64,000 nucleotides of DNA from Chitinophagaceae bacterium (lineage in GTDB: Bacteria; Bacteroidota; Bacteroidia; Chitinophagales; Chitinophagaceae), in the NCBI GenBank assembly GCA_947458275.1, contig CANGYR010000002.1:1-64000 (forward strand). Reading direction: 5' to 3'. The notes beneath the pieces were generated by a model that saw nothing but the letters and a program-made list of their open reading frames with translations, did no database searches and was not told where the DNA came from. Position numbers and translations under genes: made by a program. Positions 17,809 to 27,516 of this stretch are shown in pieces. The number at the start of each line of letters is the position of its first letter. The stretch's first letter is position 1.

Positions 17809-18942
17809 ATGAACATACCTGAAATTTTTGCCAACTGGAAATTGATGATTTTTATTTCGTTTTGCGCCGTAGCATTAATTCAAGTCTTTTATTTTATCTT
17901 TTTTTTCTGCCGACTGGCATTCTATTCAACAACACCAAGAAAAAGTTCTCAGACACACCCTGTAAGTGTAATCATCTGCGCCAGAGATGAGGCGGCAAAC
18001 CTTGCACAGTATCTTCAAGGAGTATTGATACAGGACTTCCCTACCTCACATGAAGTGCTTGTTGTAAATGACAACTCATTTGACGACAGCAAATATGTAT
18101 TGGAAGAATTAAAAAAAACATACAAGCAATTACATCCCATTGAGCTGATACAGGAAGCTAAGCTTATCCCCGGAAAAAAATTCCCATTGTCAGTAGGTAT
18201 CAAGACAGCTAAACATGAAATTGTTTTGCTCACCGATGCCGACTGCGTGCCGGCTTCAGACAAATGGATACAAAGTATGCAAAGCAGTTATCTAGATAAT
18301 ACTGAAATTGTTTTGGGATACGGTTCATTTTACAAGAAAAAAAATCTACTCAATAAAATTATCAGATGGGAAGGATATCACGCTGCCTTACAATATTTCA
18401 GCTATGCTTTGGCAGGAATACCATACATGGGCGTTGGCAGAAATCTAAGTTATAAAAAATCTGTTTTTTTCAGACATAAAGGATTCTCCTCGCACAACAA
18501 CGTTCCTGGAGGTGATGATGATTTATTTATCAATATGGCTGCAAATAATAAAAATACAAGGATAAATATCGATCCGGAAAGTTTTACCATCAGCAAAACG
18601 CCGGCAACATGGAAACAATGGCTTTGGCAAAAAAATAGGCATTACACTACAGGCAAATTTTATAAACCCTTACATAAATTTTTGCTTGGACTCTACTCTT
18701 TTTCTCATTTTTTATTCTATCCTTTGCTGATAACGAGCTGCATCTTTTTCAACTGGCAAATAGCGCTTTCGATTTTTGGATTCAGAATGCTCATACAAAG
18801 TATTGTTTACTACAGAACCATGCATAAGCTTGATGAGAAAGATCTTTGGCCGATGTTTTTATTCTTCGATTTGTGGATGTTTTTCTACTACCTGATTTTT
18901 GCACCGGCTCTGATAAGAAAACCCAGACCTACCTGGAAATAG
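17809..18942 (+). CDS. family 2 glycosyltransferase, membrane-bound
   Basis: 377 residues. An N-terminal membrane helix (about 12-35) precedes a GT-A domain: SVIICARDEAANL (nucleotide binding), VLVVNDNSFDDS, and LLTDADCVP with the metal-binding acidic pair. GGDDDLFINMAA (putative catalytic acid) and the KNRHYTTG segment (QxxRW-like position) follow. Two or three hydrophobic helices lie at about 295-370. The architecture fits processive or envelope-polysaccharide transferases; donor and acceptor are unknown. No biosynthetic cluster surrounds it. Confidence 0.9.
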   Translation: MNIPEIFANWKLMIFISFCAVALIQVFYFIFFFCRLAFYSTTPRKSSQTHPVSVIICARDEAANLAQYLQGVLIQDFPTSHEVLVVNDNSFDDSKYVLEELKKTYKQLHPIELIQEAKLIPGKKFPLSVGIKTAKHEIVLLTDADCVPASDKWIQSMQSSYLDNTEIVLGYGSFYKKKNLLNKIIRWEGYHAALQYFSYALAGIPYMGVGRNLSYKKSVFFRHKGFSSHNNVPGGDDDLFINMAANNKNTRINIDPESFTISKTPATWKQWLWQKNRHYTTGKFYKPLHKFLLGLYSFSHFLFYPLLITSCIFFNWQIALSIFGFRMLIQSIVYYRTMHKLDEKDLWPMFLFFDLWMFFYYLIFAPALIRKPRPTWK

Positions 18943-18950
18943 ACATGTTA

Positions 18951-19538
18951 TTAAAGTTCTAAAAATCCCCATTGCTCTCTTAGCTGAGCAAGTTCGTTGC
19001 CGGTAACCTGCGGTTGATTGTAATGCCCGGCAATATTTTTCTGACGATAGGCCTCATAAAGAGATACGGCACAAGCCACTGATATATTGAGCGACTTTAT
19101 GATTCCCACCTGAGGGATAATAAAATTACCGTCTGCCAGAGCTATCAGTTCTTCACTTACACCACTGTGTTCATTTCCGAAGACCAACGCTACTTCTTCT
19201 GTTAAATTCATATCATGGAGATCTACCGCATCCGAGCTAAGATGTGTGGTATATATTTTTTTATACCTTTTTCTCAAAGCGTCGAAACAGGATTGAACAT
19301 CCGTAAACTGATGAATGGTAAGCCACTTGGATGCACTGGAACTGCTTTTAGCGCCCCATTTTTTATGCCTGGGTATTACCGTATTCAAAATATAAATTTC
19401 CTGAATACCTACGGCATCGCAGGTGCGCATCACTGCAGAAATATTATGCGGATCAGCTACATTTTCCAGCACTACAGTCAGATTCAACTGGCGCTTATTT
19501 AATACATTGGTCAATCTTTCAGAACGCTCCGGTGTCAT
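18951..19538 (-). CDS. trmH: tRNA (Gm18) 2'-O-methyltransferase, SpoU family
   Basis: 195 residues starting MTPERSERLTNVLNKRQLNL, close to the TrmH N-terminus. The SPOUT knot motifs are NVADPHNISAVMRTCDA, ALVFGNEHSGVSEE and IPQVGIIKSLNISVA. It uses SAM to methylate G18 in the tRNA D-loop. A specific TrmH call is likely from length and N-terminus; another SpoU enzyme in the window (58843-59589) is of the rRNA type. Confidence 0.9.
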   Translation of the reverse strand: MTPERSERLTNVLNKRQLNLTVVLENVADPHNISAVMRTCDAVGIQEIYILNTVIPRHKKWGAKSSSSASKWLTIHQFTDVQSCFDALRKRYKKIYTTHLSSDAVDLHDMNLTEEVALVFGNEHSGVSEELIALADGNFIIPQVGIIKSLNISVACAVSLYEAYRQKNIAGHYNQPQVTGNELAQLREQWGFLEL

Positions 19539-19625
19539 ATAATTAAATTAAAGAGGCGGAAAGATAAAAATAATTTCAGCGAGAAAAAATCATTTGTTAC
19601 ATTTAAGTACTAAAAATTCATAAAC

Positions 19626-21659
19626 ATGCTAAAGCCTTTCCTGTTCATCAGTCTCACTGTACTTTTTTTATCCTGCAAAAACAATGGATCTTCAGAGAAC
19701 AATAAACCTGATTTTCTTGCTGCGAATATTGATTCCACAGTCAATCCCGGTGATGACTTTTTTTTATTTGCAAACGGTAGCTGGATAAAAAACAATCCCA
19801 TTCCGAATGAGCAATCCAGCTGGGGAATTGGCAATCTTGTTATTGAAGAAAACTTAAAAAGACTTCGTACCATCAGTGAAGATGCTGCCAAAAAAAATAC
19901 AGCCAATGGAACTAATGATCAAAAAATTGGAGATTTCTGGACTGTAGCCATGGATACGGTGAAGCTGGAAAAAGAAGGCCTGCAACCCATTCAGCCTTTG
20001 CTTGACAAAATAAATGCAATAGCTGATGTGAAATCATTGATTACTACAGTGGCTGATTTTAAAAAAATCGGTTCCTCTACTCTGTTTGGCGAAGCAGTTA
20101 GTCAGGATCCCAAAAACAGCGAGACAATGGCTTTCATGTTGTGGCAGGGAGGAATTGGTCTGCCTGAAAGAGAATATTATTTTAAAAATGACAGTACCAC
20201 CAATGAGATCAGAGCTAAATATATCAGTTATATCACCAAAATACTGACCATGTCGGGCGAGACAGCCACCAACGCAGCTGATGCAGCAAAAAATATTCTG
20301 GCATTGGAGACGAAACTTGCCGCTGCATCAAGAAAAATTGAAGACCTTAGAGATCCTTATAAGAATTACAATAAAATGAAGATTACAGACCTGAACAACC
20401 TTTCAGATAAAATAGACTGGAATCTTTATCTCACGAAATTAGAAGTAAAAAATATCGACTCGGTGATTGTAGGCCAACCCGAATTTTTTAAAGCCCTAAA
20501 TACGCAACTAACGGCTACGCCTATCAGTGTTTGGAAAAGCTATGTGAAATTCAATCTACTCAGCGATTTGTCGGGTGTATTGCCGGATGCATACGGACAG
20601 GAAGCTTTTGATTTCAATAAATTATTCAGTGGCGCGAAAGTCAGAAAGCCCAGATGGAAACGTGTCATTCAGATGGAAGAACAGGCAATGGGCGAAATGC
20701 TTGGTCAGTTGTATGTAAAAGAATTTTTCAATGAGAAAGCCAAGAAAAGATATACTGACATGGTTGAAGCGATAAGAGGCGCATTGAAAGACAGAATAGG
20801 CCGACTGACCTGGATGAGTGACAGCACAAAAACAAAAGCGTATGCCAAACTCGCTGCCATCAAAAGCAAAGTAGGTTATCCTGATAAGTGGAAAGATTTT
20901 TCTTCTATGGAAATAGGAAAAGAAAGTCTGGCTAAAAATTACATGAACGCCAATCTCTGGTGGCATCAATATGAATTCAACAAATTGGGCAAACCTGTAG
21001 ACAGAGATGAATGGGAAATGACGCCACAGACCTACAATGCATATTACAATCCCAGCAACAATGAAATTGTTCTGCCTGCAGGCATTTTCACTGTCCCCGG
21101 ATACAGAGATGAAGAGCTGGATGATGCTTTAGTATATGGCTATGCGGGCGCCAGCACCATTGGCCATGAAATCACGCACGGTTTCGACGACGAAGGAAGA
21201 CAATTTGATGAGAAAGGCAACCTGAAAAGTTGGTGGACGGCTGCCGACGAGGAGGCATTTAAAAAACGTGCAGATGTGATGGTCAAACAATTTGATGCAT
21301 ACGAACCTGTGAAAGGATATCATATCAATGGGAAAGCCACACTGGGAGAAAACATTGCTGATCTGGGAGGCATACTTCTTGGATTAGAGGCGTTCAAAAA
21401 AACGACCCAATACAAAGAAGGAAAAAGCATTGCCAATTTGAATCCTATGCAGCGATATTTTCTTGGATATTCTTTAGGATGGCTGGGACACACCCGAATA
21501 GAAAATCAAAAAAACAGATTACTGACGGATGTGCATTCACCTGAAAAATATAGAGTCAACGGGCCTTTTGCAGATGTGGATGAGTTTTACACTACCTTCA
21601 ACATCAAACCCGGAGTAGCCATGTACAGAGCGGACAGTACGAGAGTGAGAATTTGGTAG
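19626..21659 (+). CDS. M13-family zinc metallopeptidase, lipoprotein
   Basis: 677 residues, neprilysin/PepO-like. The signal peptide ends in a lipobox (FLSC, Cys17). The long helical N-terminal domain leads to the zinc site HEITH near residue 514, followed by GFDDEGRQFDEKGN. The third ligand is in GENIADLGG (near 574), and the family C-terminus carries RVNGPFADVDEF. It probably cleaves short peptides in the periplasm or at the surface. 2 bp separate it from the convergent pyrC stop. Confidence 0.96.
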   Translation: MLKPFLFISLTVLFLSCKNNGSSENNKPDFLAANIDSTVNPGDDFFLFANGSWIKNNPIPNEQSSWGIGNLVIEENLKRLRTISEDAAKKNTANGTNDQKIGDFWTVAMDTVKLEKEGLQPIQPLLDKINAIADVKSLITTVADFKKIGSSTLFGEAVSQDPKNSETMAFMLWQGGIGLPEREYYFKNDSTTNEIRAKYISYITKILTMSGETATNAADAAKNILALETKLAAASRKIEDLRDPYKNYNKMKITDLNNLSDKIDWNLYLTKLEVKNIDSVIVGQPEFFKALNTQLTATPISVWKSYVKFNLLSDLSGVLPDAYGQEAFDFNKLFSGAKVRKPRWKRVIQMEEQAMGEMLGQLYVKEFFNEKAKKRYTDMVEAIRGALKDRIGRLTWMSDSTKTKAYAKLAAIKSKVGYPDKWKDFSSMEIGKESLAKNYMNANLWWHQYEFNKLGKPVDRDEWEMTPQTYNAYYNPSNNEIVLPAGIFTVPGYRDEELDDALVYGYAGASTIGHEITHGFDDEGRQFDEKGNLKSWWTAADEEAFKKRADVMVKQFDAYEPVKGYHINGKATLGENIADLGGILLGLEAFKKTTQYKEGKSIANLNPMQRYFLGYSLGWLGHTRIENQKNRLLTDVHSPEKYRVNGPFADVDEFYTTFNIKPGVAMYRADSTRVRIW

Positions 21660-21660
21660 A

Positions 21661-23004
21661 TTATTTTTTCACCACCAATGGCATTCCTCTTGATGCTTCG
21701 TTGAATACGCCGTTGTCATACACCAGATTTCCGTTCACGAATGTGTGCGTAATCATGCTGTGAAACGTAGTGCCTTCCAGAGGCGACCAGCCGCACTTGG
21801 TTAGATTATTGCTCTTATCAACTGTGTACTGTTGGTTTAAATCAACTATGGTGAGGTCTGCATAATATCCCTCACGGACATATCCCCTATTCTCTATGCT
21901 GTACAATTTTGCAGGATTATGAGCCATTTTTTCGACAATCTTTTCCAATGAAATGAGTCCCTGATAATAAAACTCCAGCATGATATTGAGCGAGTGCTGA
22001 ATGATAGGTGCGCCGGACATAGATTTGAAATAGGACTTTTGTTTTTCCTCCAGCGTGTGAGGCGCATGATCCGTAGTGACGATATCAATTCGATCATCAA
22101 TCAATGCCTTCAGCAAACCGGTTTTATCTTTTTCTGTTTTGATGGCAGGGTTCCATTTGATCAATGTCCCCAATCTGCCATAGTCTTTATCGGAAAACCA
22201 AAGATGATGAACCGACACCTCCGTAGTGATCTTTTTTTCTTCAAGCGGAGTGTCATTTCTGAATAGGTGCGTCTCGGCTTCTGTAGTAAGATGCAAAATA
22301 TGTAAACGGGCATTGTGTTTGTTGGCCAATTCTATGGCTCTTTTGGTTGCTTCGAAACAAGCCTGTTCGCTCCGTATCAGCGGATGGCATTCCACCGGCA
22401 CCTCCTCTCCGTATTTATCTCTGTAGATTTTTTCATTCTCTTCGATGATCTGTTCTTTTTCAGAATGAATAGCGATGATTGATTTGCAGTTGGCAAAAAG
22501 TTTCTCCAGCGTTTCCGGATTATCGGCAAGCAGATTCCCTTTGCCGCTGAAATAAAGGCCATCATCGGATACTGCCAAAAGACCGGAAGTATCCAGCTTG
22601 ATAATCTCATCTATATTACCACCATTGACTCCGAGAAAGAAACCAAAATTAGCCAAGGATTTTTCAGCGGCCAGTTTGTACTTTTCATTAAGTATGTCCA
22701 TATTCAACACATTGGGCAATGTGTTGGGCATATCGATGAATGAGGTGACACCGCCGGCTACGGCAGCCTTACTTTCTGAATACAAATCAGCCTTGTGCGT
22801 CAATCCCGGCTCACGAAAATGCACCTGCCCGTCGATGATACCGGGGAATAAGTACTTTCCAGTTCCGTCAATGATACCGGCATTTTCATGATGAATATCA
22901 TTTCCAATTTTTTGAATGATGCCTTCATGGATGTAGATGTCGCTTACAGCAATTTTACCTTCGTTTACGATGCTGATGTTTTTTATTATGTAGTTGTTGT
23001 TCAT
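21661..23004 (-). CDS. pyrC: dihydroorotase
   Basis: Closes carbamoyl-aspartate to dihydroorotate in pyrimidine synthesis. 447 residues, amidohydrolase fold, with the metal-binding motif DGQVHFREPG (His62, His64 equivalent position is Phe-Arg shifted as in the class), later histidines in ILHLTTEAET and VHHLWFS, and the catalytic Asp in TTDHAPHT. It is a class I-type Bacteroidetes dihydroorotase; related allantoinases share the fold, but the motif set favours PyrC. The leader is six in-phase 9-bp words (23011-23064). Confidence 0.93.
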   Translation of the reverse strand: MNNNYIIKNISIVNEGKIAVSDIYIHEGIIQKIGNDIHHENAGIIDGTGKYLFPGIIDGQVHFREPGLTHKADLYSESKAAVAGGVTSFIDMPNTLPNVLNMDILNEKYKLAAEKSLANFGFFLGVNGGNIDEIIKLDTSGLLAVSDDGLYFSGKGNLLADNPETLEKLFANCKSIIAIHSEKEQIIEENEKIYRDKYGEEVPVECHPLIRSEQACFEATKRAIELANKHNARLHILHLTTEAETHLFRNDTPLEEKKITTEVSVHHLWFSDKDYGRLGTLIKWNPAIKTEKDKTGLLKALIDDRIDIVTTDHAPHTLEEKQKSYFKSMSGAPIIQHSLNIMLEFYYQGLISLEKIVEKMAHNPAKLYSIENRGYVREGYYADLTIVDLNQQYTVDKSNNLTKCGWSPLEGTTFHSMITHTFVNGNLVYDNGVFNEASRGMPLVVKK

Positions 23005-23010
23005 TTTTTA

Positions 23011-23105
23011 GGTTTAATAGATTGAACAAGTTCAAGAGGTTAAAAAGGTTCAATAGTTCAATATCTCCACATTTTCAAATCTCCTCATTTCCACATCTCC
23101 AAATT
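23011..23105. repeat. 9-bp leader array of pyrC followed by ATCTCC-type words
   Basis: Six consecutive 9-bp units (such as GGTTTAATA, AGTTCAAGA, GGTTCAATA) occupy 23011-23064 and end 6 bp from the pyrC start at 23004. Beyond them, up to about 23105, are words of the CCACATCTCCAAAT family. On the coding strand the order is (GATGTGGAGAT)n, then (TTGAACC-type)n, then ATG. Confidence 0.85.
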
Positions 23106-23124
23106 TAACTAAATCCTCTGATTG

Positions 23125-23148
23125 CTTGTTGGTGATAACACCAACAAG
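23125..23148. repeat. single REP-like palindrome
   Basis: 10-bp arms CTTGTTGGTG/CACCAACAAG with loop ATAA, followed by GGTGAA: identical to the right half of the paired elements at 16342-16540. It lies between the epimerase stop and the pyrC leader. Confidence 0.9.
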
Positions 23149-23187
23149 GGTGAACTTTCTTATTCCTTATTTTTAATTCCTTATTTA

Positions 23188-24198
23188 TCATTTCAACAGA
23201 ACTCCCAACCCCGGCTTATCATTAAAAATAATCTTCCCGTAATCATACCCCACTCCTTCTGCAATATCTTCGCTGAGTAATAAAGGCCCATCCATATCCA
23301 GATAATCTGTCAGTGGTGCCAGATGAGCAATAGCGGCACTGCCAATAGAACTTTCATTCATACAACCTATCATGACTTTCATATTCATCTCTCGGGCTTT
23401 TTGGATCATTCTTCTTGCGGGAGTGATGCCGCTGCATTTGGTGAGTTTGATATTTATTCCGTGAAAAAATCCGGCGCATTTCTCTACATCATTGTCTTTG
23501 ACACAGGACTCATCGGCAAATAAAGGCAACGGTGATTTTTCAAATAAGATTTTCATCCCCTCCCAATCATCTTTTGCGAGTGGCTGTTCCACCAATTCCA
23601 CCCCCAACTCTTTAAGCAAGGGTATTTTTTGAAGGGCAATGTCCAAAGTCCAGGCAGCATTGGCATCTACCCTAAAAATAGCATCGGTATGTTTTCTTAA
23701 TTCGGCTACTGTCTCAATGTCATTATCAAAACCCACTTTGATTTTATAAATCGGCCAAGGCTTTTCTTTCATTTTTTGAATCATGATATCCGGCTCATCG
23801 ATGCCTATGGTATAGTCAGTGAGCGGAGTCTTGTTGATATCCAGATTCCAGTATTGATATAAAGGCTGTCTTTTTATTTTACCAAAAATATCCCATCCCG
23901 CCATGTCCAATGCGCAAACCAAAAATGAATTTTCTGGAAATAAATGATGGAGATAATGCCAGTATCTTTCCGGGTCGGAAAAAGCAAACTTCTCAACGAA
24001 AGTTTTTTTTCTTTCGAGATCTTCGGCCATCTTCTCAACAGGAATATTATAATAACTGATGGCCGGTGCCTCCCCATATCCCTTGATACCAAAATGATCA
24101 AGTTCGACTATAAATGTAGGCTGATGGGTTTTTGTTCCTTTGGAAATAGTGAAAGGATGTTTGAACGGGAGGTGGTGTATTTTGTAAGAGACTTTCAA
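23188..24198 (-). CDS. dipeptide epimerase (enolase superfamily)
   Basis: 336 residues of the muconate-lactonising subgroup. Visible are the catalytic lysine pair YKIKVG, the metal ligands in VDANAAW, the E of LVEQPL and the D of ADES, the second-half lysine in NIKLTKCSG, and the C-terminal specificity segment DMDGP. The last is characteristic of L-Ala-D/L-Glu-type dipeptide epimerases, which recycle murein peptides. The exact dipeptide preference cannot be read from sequence. It lies between pyrC and the glucanotransferase with repeat-rich spacers on both sides. Confidence 0.88.
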   Translation of the reverse strand: MKVSYKIHHLPFKHPFTISKGTKTHQPTFIVELDHFGIKGYGEAPAISYYNIPVEKMAEDLERKKTFVEKFAFSDPERYWHYLHHLFPENSFLVCALDMAGWDIFGKIKRQPLYQYWNLDINKTPLTDYTIGIDEPDIMIQKMKEKPWPIYKIKVGFDNDIETVAELRKHTDAIFRVDANAAWTLDIALQKIPLLKELGVELVEQPLAKDDWEGMKILFEKSPLPLFADESCVKDNDVEKCAGFFHGINIKLTKCSGITPARRMIQKAREMNMKVMIGCMNESSIGSAAIAHLAPLTDYLDMDGPLLLSEDIAEGVGYDYGKIIFNDKPGLGVLLK

Positions 24199-24247
24199 CT
24201 CGTCAATTTTAAAGGTTGAAGATAGTTGAAAATAGTTGAACTAAAAC

Positions 24248-24510
24248 TTCTCACCGCAGAGAAATAAGAACGCTGAGTTTACGCAGAGATAGATTACTTG
24301 TTGATGATAACACCAACAAGAGTGAGGGGTTTAAAGGTTAAACGGTTTAAAGGTTTAATGGTTAAACCTTAAACCAGCTTCAGCGATTTAAACCAGCTTC
24401 AGCGATTTAAACCTTCTTCAGCGATTTAAACCTTCTTCCAGCACATCTTCACATCTTCAAATTTCCACATCTTCAAATCGTCGAATTGTCAAATCATCAA
24501 ATTGTCAAAT
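24248..24510. repeat. compound mosaic repeat between malQ and the epimerase
   Basis: Four families in series: CTCTGCG/ACGCAGAG (24248-24290), a one-mismatch REP-like palindrome (24297-24320), GGTTTAA words leading into 19-bp units AAACCAGCTTCAGCGATTT (24371-24435), and CTTCAAATTTCCAC-type words (24436-24510). The last family runs directly into the malQ stop codon at 24511. In malQ sense the order is TTTGAC/GATGTG words, 19-bp units, palindrome, ACGCAGAG unit. Confidence 0.85.
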
Positions 24511-27171
24511 TTACCTCCCCGTCGCCAACACCATTCCATGTATCGCATTATTGAAATTTTCCTGTGAGAGTAAAAACTCCAGTGTCAGATGCATCCTGTA
24601 ATTCCAGTAGTGATTGGGATCGGCAGGGATATTGATTCTTTCATCCGAAGGTTTCTCTCTTCTGGTAACAGGATCAATCGACATGAGGTCTTGCAACAAA
24701 AATACACTCCACATTGCAGGTGATTGCATGTGTTGGAGAATGATGTCTCTGGCAATCCAGGGTTCGCAATAATAAGGAGCGGCACCATAGTGACCCAGCA
24801 AATGATTGTAAAAACTCTGTGTAACTTTTCTGTCTTCTTCCCACCACTGACGAATGGTACTCATATCATGCGTAGAAGGTGTTACGACAGATAAATAAGG
24901 AGCGTTGGCAGGATGCGAGAATTCTTCTGTTGCTTTTTTAGGCATCCGTTGTACTTGCAAAGCAAGCATCTCTCTTGATTTCAACACCCCTTCCACCATT
25001 TCTGGTACCATGCCCAGATCCTCCGCACAGATAAGCATATCGGAACTATTTTTCAACGCATCGAGTTTTGTCAATGCTACATTGTACCAAAGCTCATTCT
25101 GATTTTCAAAGAAATAGCGACGATACAACTCATCTATGATTGGCTTTTCATTGTTGTTCAAATAGCGATAGGAAGAAGTATCATTTATACTGATTCTGAA
25201 ATGATAATGATCTTGTTTTTTATCATCTCTGAATAATATCACATTACCCAGCAGATCAAACAAACGCTGCTGAACGTCTGTATTGTATTTATGCTTTTTG
25301 AAATAATCGGCAATAGCTCTTTGTGTTCTGAATTGTTCTTTGAATCTGTTGCCGTCAAAAATATGTTCTCTTACCCAGGCAGTATGTTCGCCAAAAGTTT
25401 CGTTGATAATTGCATCATTGATATATGGTTCACACAATCTGAAGTCATTGAAATGAATGCCGGCTCTGCGGAAATCGTCGGCATGCAAAGGATGTGCCGG
25501 GACAAACACACCGAATATCCCTTCAATGGCATGTAAAGGAATACTCCAGATTCTGAAGAAGCCCAATACATGATCAATACGAATGGCATCGAAATAGTTA
25601 CTCATGTGCTCCATGCGCTGACGCCACCATCCGTAATTGTTCTTCTGCATGGCCTCCCAATTGTATGTAGGGAAACTCCAGTTTTGGCCTTTAGAGGTAA
25701 ACGCATCCGGCGGTGCACCTGCCTGCATGTCCATATGAAACAATGTTGGATTTACCCAGGTGTCCACACTTAATCTTCCTACGCCAATAGGCAAATCGCC
25801 TTTTATGATGATGCCGTTCTTATGCGCATAATCCACCGCATCTCTTAATTGAAGATGAAGGTGATATTGTGTATAGTAGTGAATCGCAATTTTGTCATAA
25901 TGTCCGGAATCGGGACTAACCAATTGCTGGATTTTTTCTTCATCGTAAACCGCATAATCTTTCCACTGACTGAAATCGGCCGTTTTATATTTATCTCTCA
26001 AATAACAGAAAGCTGCATAAGGAACCAGCCATGTTCTGTTGAGCGCAAAGAAATCAAAATAGCCAAAATCATCTTTGAAAGAATACTTTTCCTTTTCATA
26101 CAATTCAGAAATGGCGTTGTATTTAATTTTCACCACACTGTCATAATCCATGGTAGGAAGGTCGTTGATCTTTTTTACCTCCTCCAGCAAATCTTCCGGA
26201 AATTCAAGATTAGCAGCGCGGGCCATTTTCTTTACGTTCAGAAAAACAGGATGGAGCGCGAAAGCAGATATAGCGGAATAGGGATAAGAATCATTTCGGT
26301 CATACGTTACCGTTGTATCGTTGATGGGTAACAGTTGAATCATTTTAATTCCCGTGGCAATAGACCAGTCTGTCAGCAAATTGACATCTGTGAAATCGCC
26401 AATTCCCCAGCTGTTTTCCGACTTGAGTGCGGACAGTTGCACATTCACTCCGGCGCCCTTCCAGGTATGGCCGTAAAAGTTCACAAACTGATGAAGGATG
26501 TTTACCCTACCCTTTTCATTTGCCTGATTCAGCACTCTGTTGCTGCCATCTTCAATATGTCTGATTTGTTTGTTTACCGTATCGTAAATAGCGAATTTAT
26601 ATTCAATAGGGAATGACTCTTTGGAAAGGTTGAGTTTAGCAGTCCAGCAATTATTTTTTCTTTTGAATAATACAGGATTTTCCTTATCCCAGTCATTCAG
26701 TTTTTTTCCTGATCCAATAAGGCAAAGAATATGATCTTGCGGCAAATGAGAAGAGTTTACCTCAAAAATGTGAGTCGGACTTTTGGTAGTTGACTCTTTC
26801 CCTTTTGCGGAGTGTTCTTCAAAAACTTTTGTGAATGCCCGGGTAGCGAAAACGGAACTGTAAAAAGCAATATCCTGCCAGTCGTCGTAAATGAAAACCG
26901 ATTTTGACGTAATTTTTTTGAGATTCAGAGAACGGTTGCTCCACAATTCAGATTTAATAATTGAATTGTTTTCCAACAGGTGATATTGATAATAAAAATG
27001 ACCTTCCTGCTGATCTGCTGAAGGCTCAAATATTCCGTACCAATATTCATCATTCAGGTATTGAAGTGCAATCTCCTGTGCATTGTCTGCATTGTTTTCT
27101 GCATTTTTTAAATGGATGGCCAGAGACTGCCCGTATGGTGTTTTGTATCTGATGTAAAAGTGAACCGTCAT
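24511..27171 (-). CDS. malQ: 4-alpha-glucanotransferase, DPE2-type with CBM20 domains
   Basis: 886 residues. The N-terminal ~250 residues look like two starch-binding CBM20-type beta domains. The GH77 catalytic part follows: QLLPINDTTVT, IKGDLPIGVGRLSVDTWVNP, AIRIDHVLGFFRIW (nucleophile Asp), CAEDLGMVPE (acid Glu) and TPSTHDMSTIRQWWEE. This layout is that of plant DPE2 and Bacteroidetes MalQ rather than the shorter E. coli enzyme. It transfers glucan segments during maltose/glycogen turnover in the cytosol. No other glycogen genes are adjacent. Confidence 0.95.
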   Translation of the reverse strand: MTVHFYIRYKTPYGQSLAIHLKNAENNADNAQEIALQYLNDEYWYGIFEPSADQQEGHFYYQYHLLENNSIIKSELWSNRSLNLKKITSKSVFIYDDWQDIAFYSSVFATRAFTKVFEEHSAKGKESTTKSPTHIFEVNSSHLPQDHILCLIGSGKKLNDWDKENPVLFKRKNNCWTAKLNLSKESFPIEYKFAIYDTVNKQIRHIEDGSNRVLNQANEKGRVNILHQFVNFYGHTWKGAGVNVQLSALKSENSWGIGDFTDVNLLTDWSIATGIKMIQLLPINDTTVTYDRNDSYPYSAISAFALHPVFLNVKKMARAANLEFPEDLLEEVKKINDLPTMDYDSVVKIKYNAISELYEKEKYSFKDDFGYFDFFALNRTWLVPYAAFCYLRDKYKTADFSQWKDYAVYDEEKIQQLVSPDSGHYDKIAIHYYTQYHLHLQLRDAVDYAHKNGIIIKGDLPIGVGRLSVDTWVNPTLFHMDMQAGAPPDAFTSKGQNWSFPTYNWEAMQKNNYGWWRQRMEHMSNYFDAIRIDHVLGFFRIWSIPLHAIEGIFGVFVPAHPLHADDFRRAGIHFNDFRLCEPYINDAIINETFGEHTAWVREHIFDGNRFKEQFRTQRAIADYFKKHKYNTDVQQRLFDLLGNVILFRDDKKQDHYHFRISINDTSSYRYLNNNEKPIIDELYRRYFFENQNELWYNVALTKLDALKNSSDMLICAEDLGMVPEMVEGVLKSREMLALQVQRMPKKATEEFSHPANAPYLSVVTPSTHDMSTIRQWWEEDRKVTQSFYNHLLGHYGAAPYYCEPWIARDIILQHMQSPAMWSVFLLQDLMSIDPVTRREKPSDERINIPADPNHYWNYRMHLTLEFLLSQENFNNAIHGMVLATGR

Positions 27172-27201
27172 TCAAAAAAAATTTAGGTCGGCAATATACT
27201 C

Positions 27202-27215
27202 AATTATGTATAATT
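27202..27215. promoter_or_regulatory. AT-rich palindrome upstream of malQ
   Basis: AATTATGTATAATT has perfect 6-bp arms and lies 31 bp before the malQ start, in the divergent spacer with the small membrane protein gene. It could be an operator, but palindromes arise easily in such AT-rich DNA. Confidence 0.25.
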
Positions 27216-27281
27216 TACACAATAACCCCAATTGGATTTGATTGAATTTTAAAAAAATATTCGCCTTTTTACAAACTGCAC

Positions 27282-27289
27282 TATATTTG
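27282..27289 (+). promoter_or_regulatory. candidate -7 box for the small membrane protein
   Basis: TATATTTG matches TAnnTTTG and ends 15 bp before the ATG at 27305. This supports transcription of the small gene and the choice of that start. Confidence 0.4.
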
Positions 27290-27304
27290 CGAAAACTTTT
27301 ATCA

Positions 27305-27460
27305 ATGGAAACGACAAAAAAATCTAGAGGTCTTTACTGGGTACTTTTCTTTCTTTCTATAGCTGCTTTTTTCTGGGTATATTCTATTGGGGGAGGCTAT
27401 TGCTCAATGGTACTTCCTTTTAATGTGACCTTCTTTGCTATGGCGATGGATTTGATGTAA
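27305..27460 (+). CDS. small membrane protein, 51 residues
   Basis: A short charged N-terminus (METTKKSRG) is followed by one long hydrophobic segment (about 10-28) and a second weaker one containing GGGYCSMVLPFN. I do not recognise a family. The ATG at 27305 is preferred to the upstream in-frame start because a TAnnTTTG box lies just before it. A mini-hairpin GCACTTCGTGC follows the stop. Confidence 0.5.
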   Translation: METTKKSRGLYWVLFFLSIAAFFWVYSIGGGYCSMVLPFNVTFFAMAMDLM

Positions 27461-27477
27461 AGCACTTCGTGCAGTGG

Positions 27478-27516
<39 letters not shown>

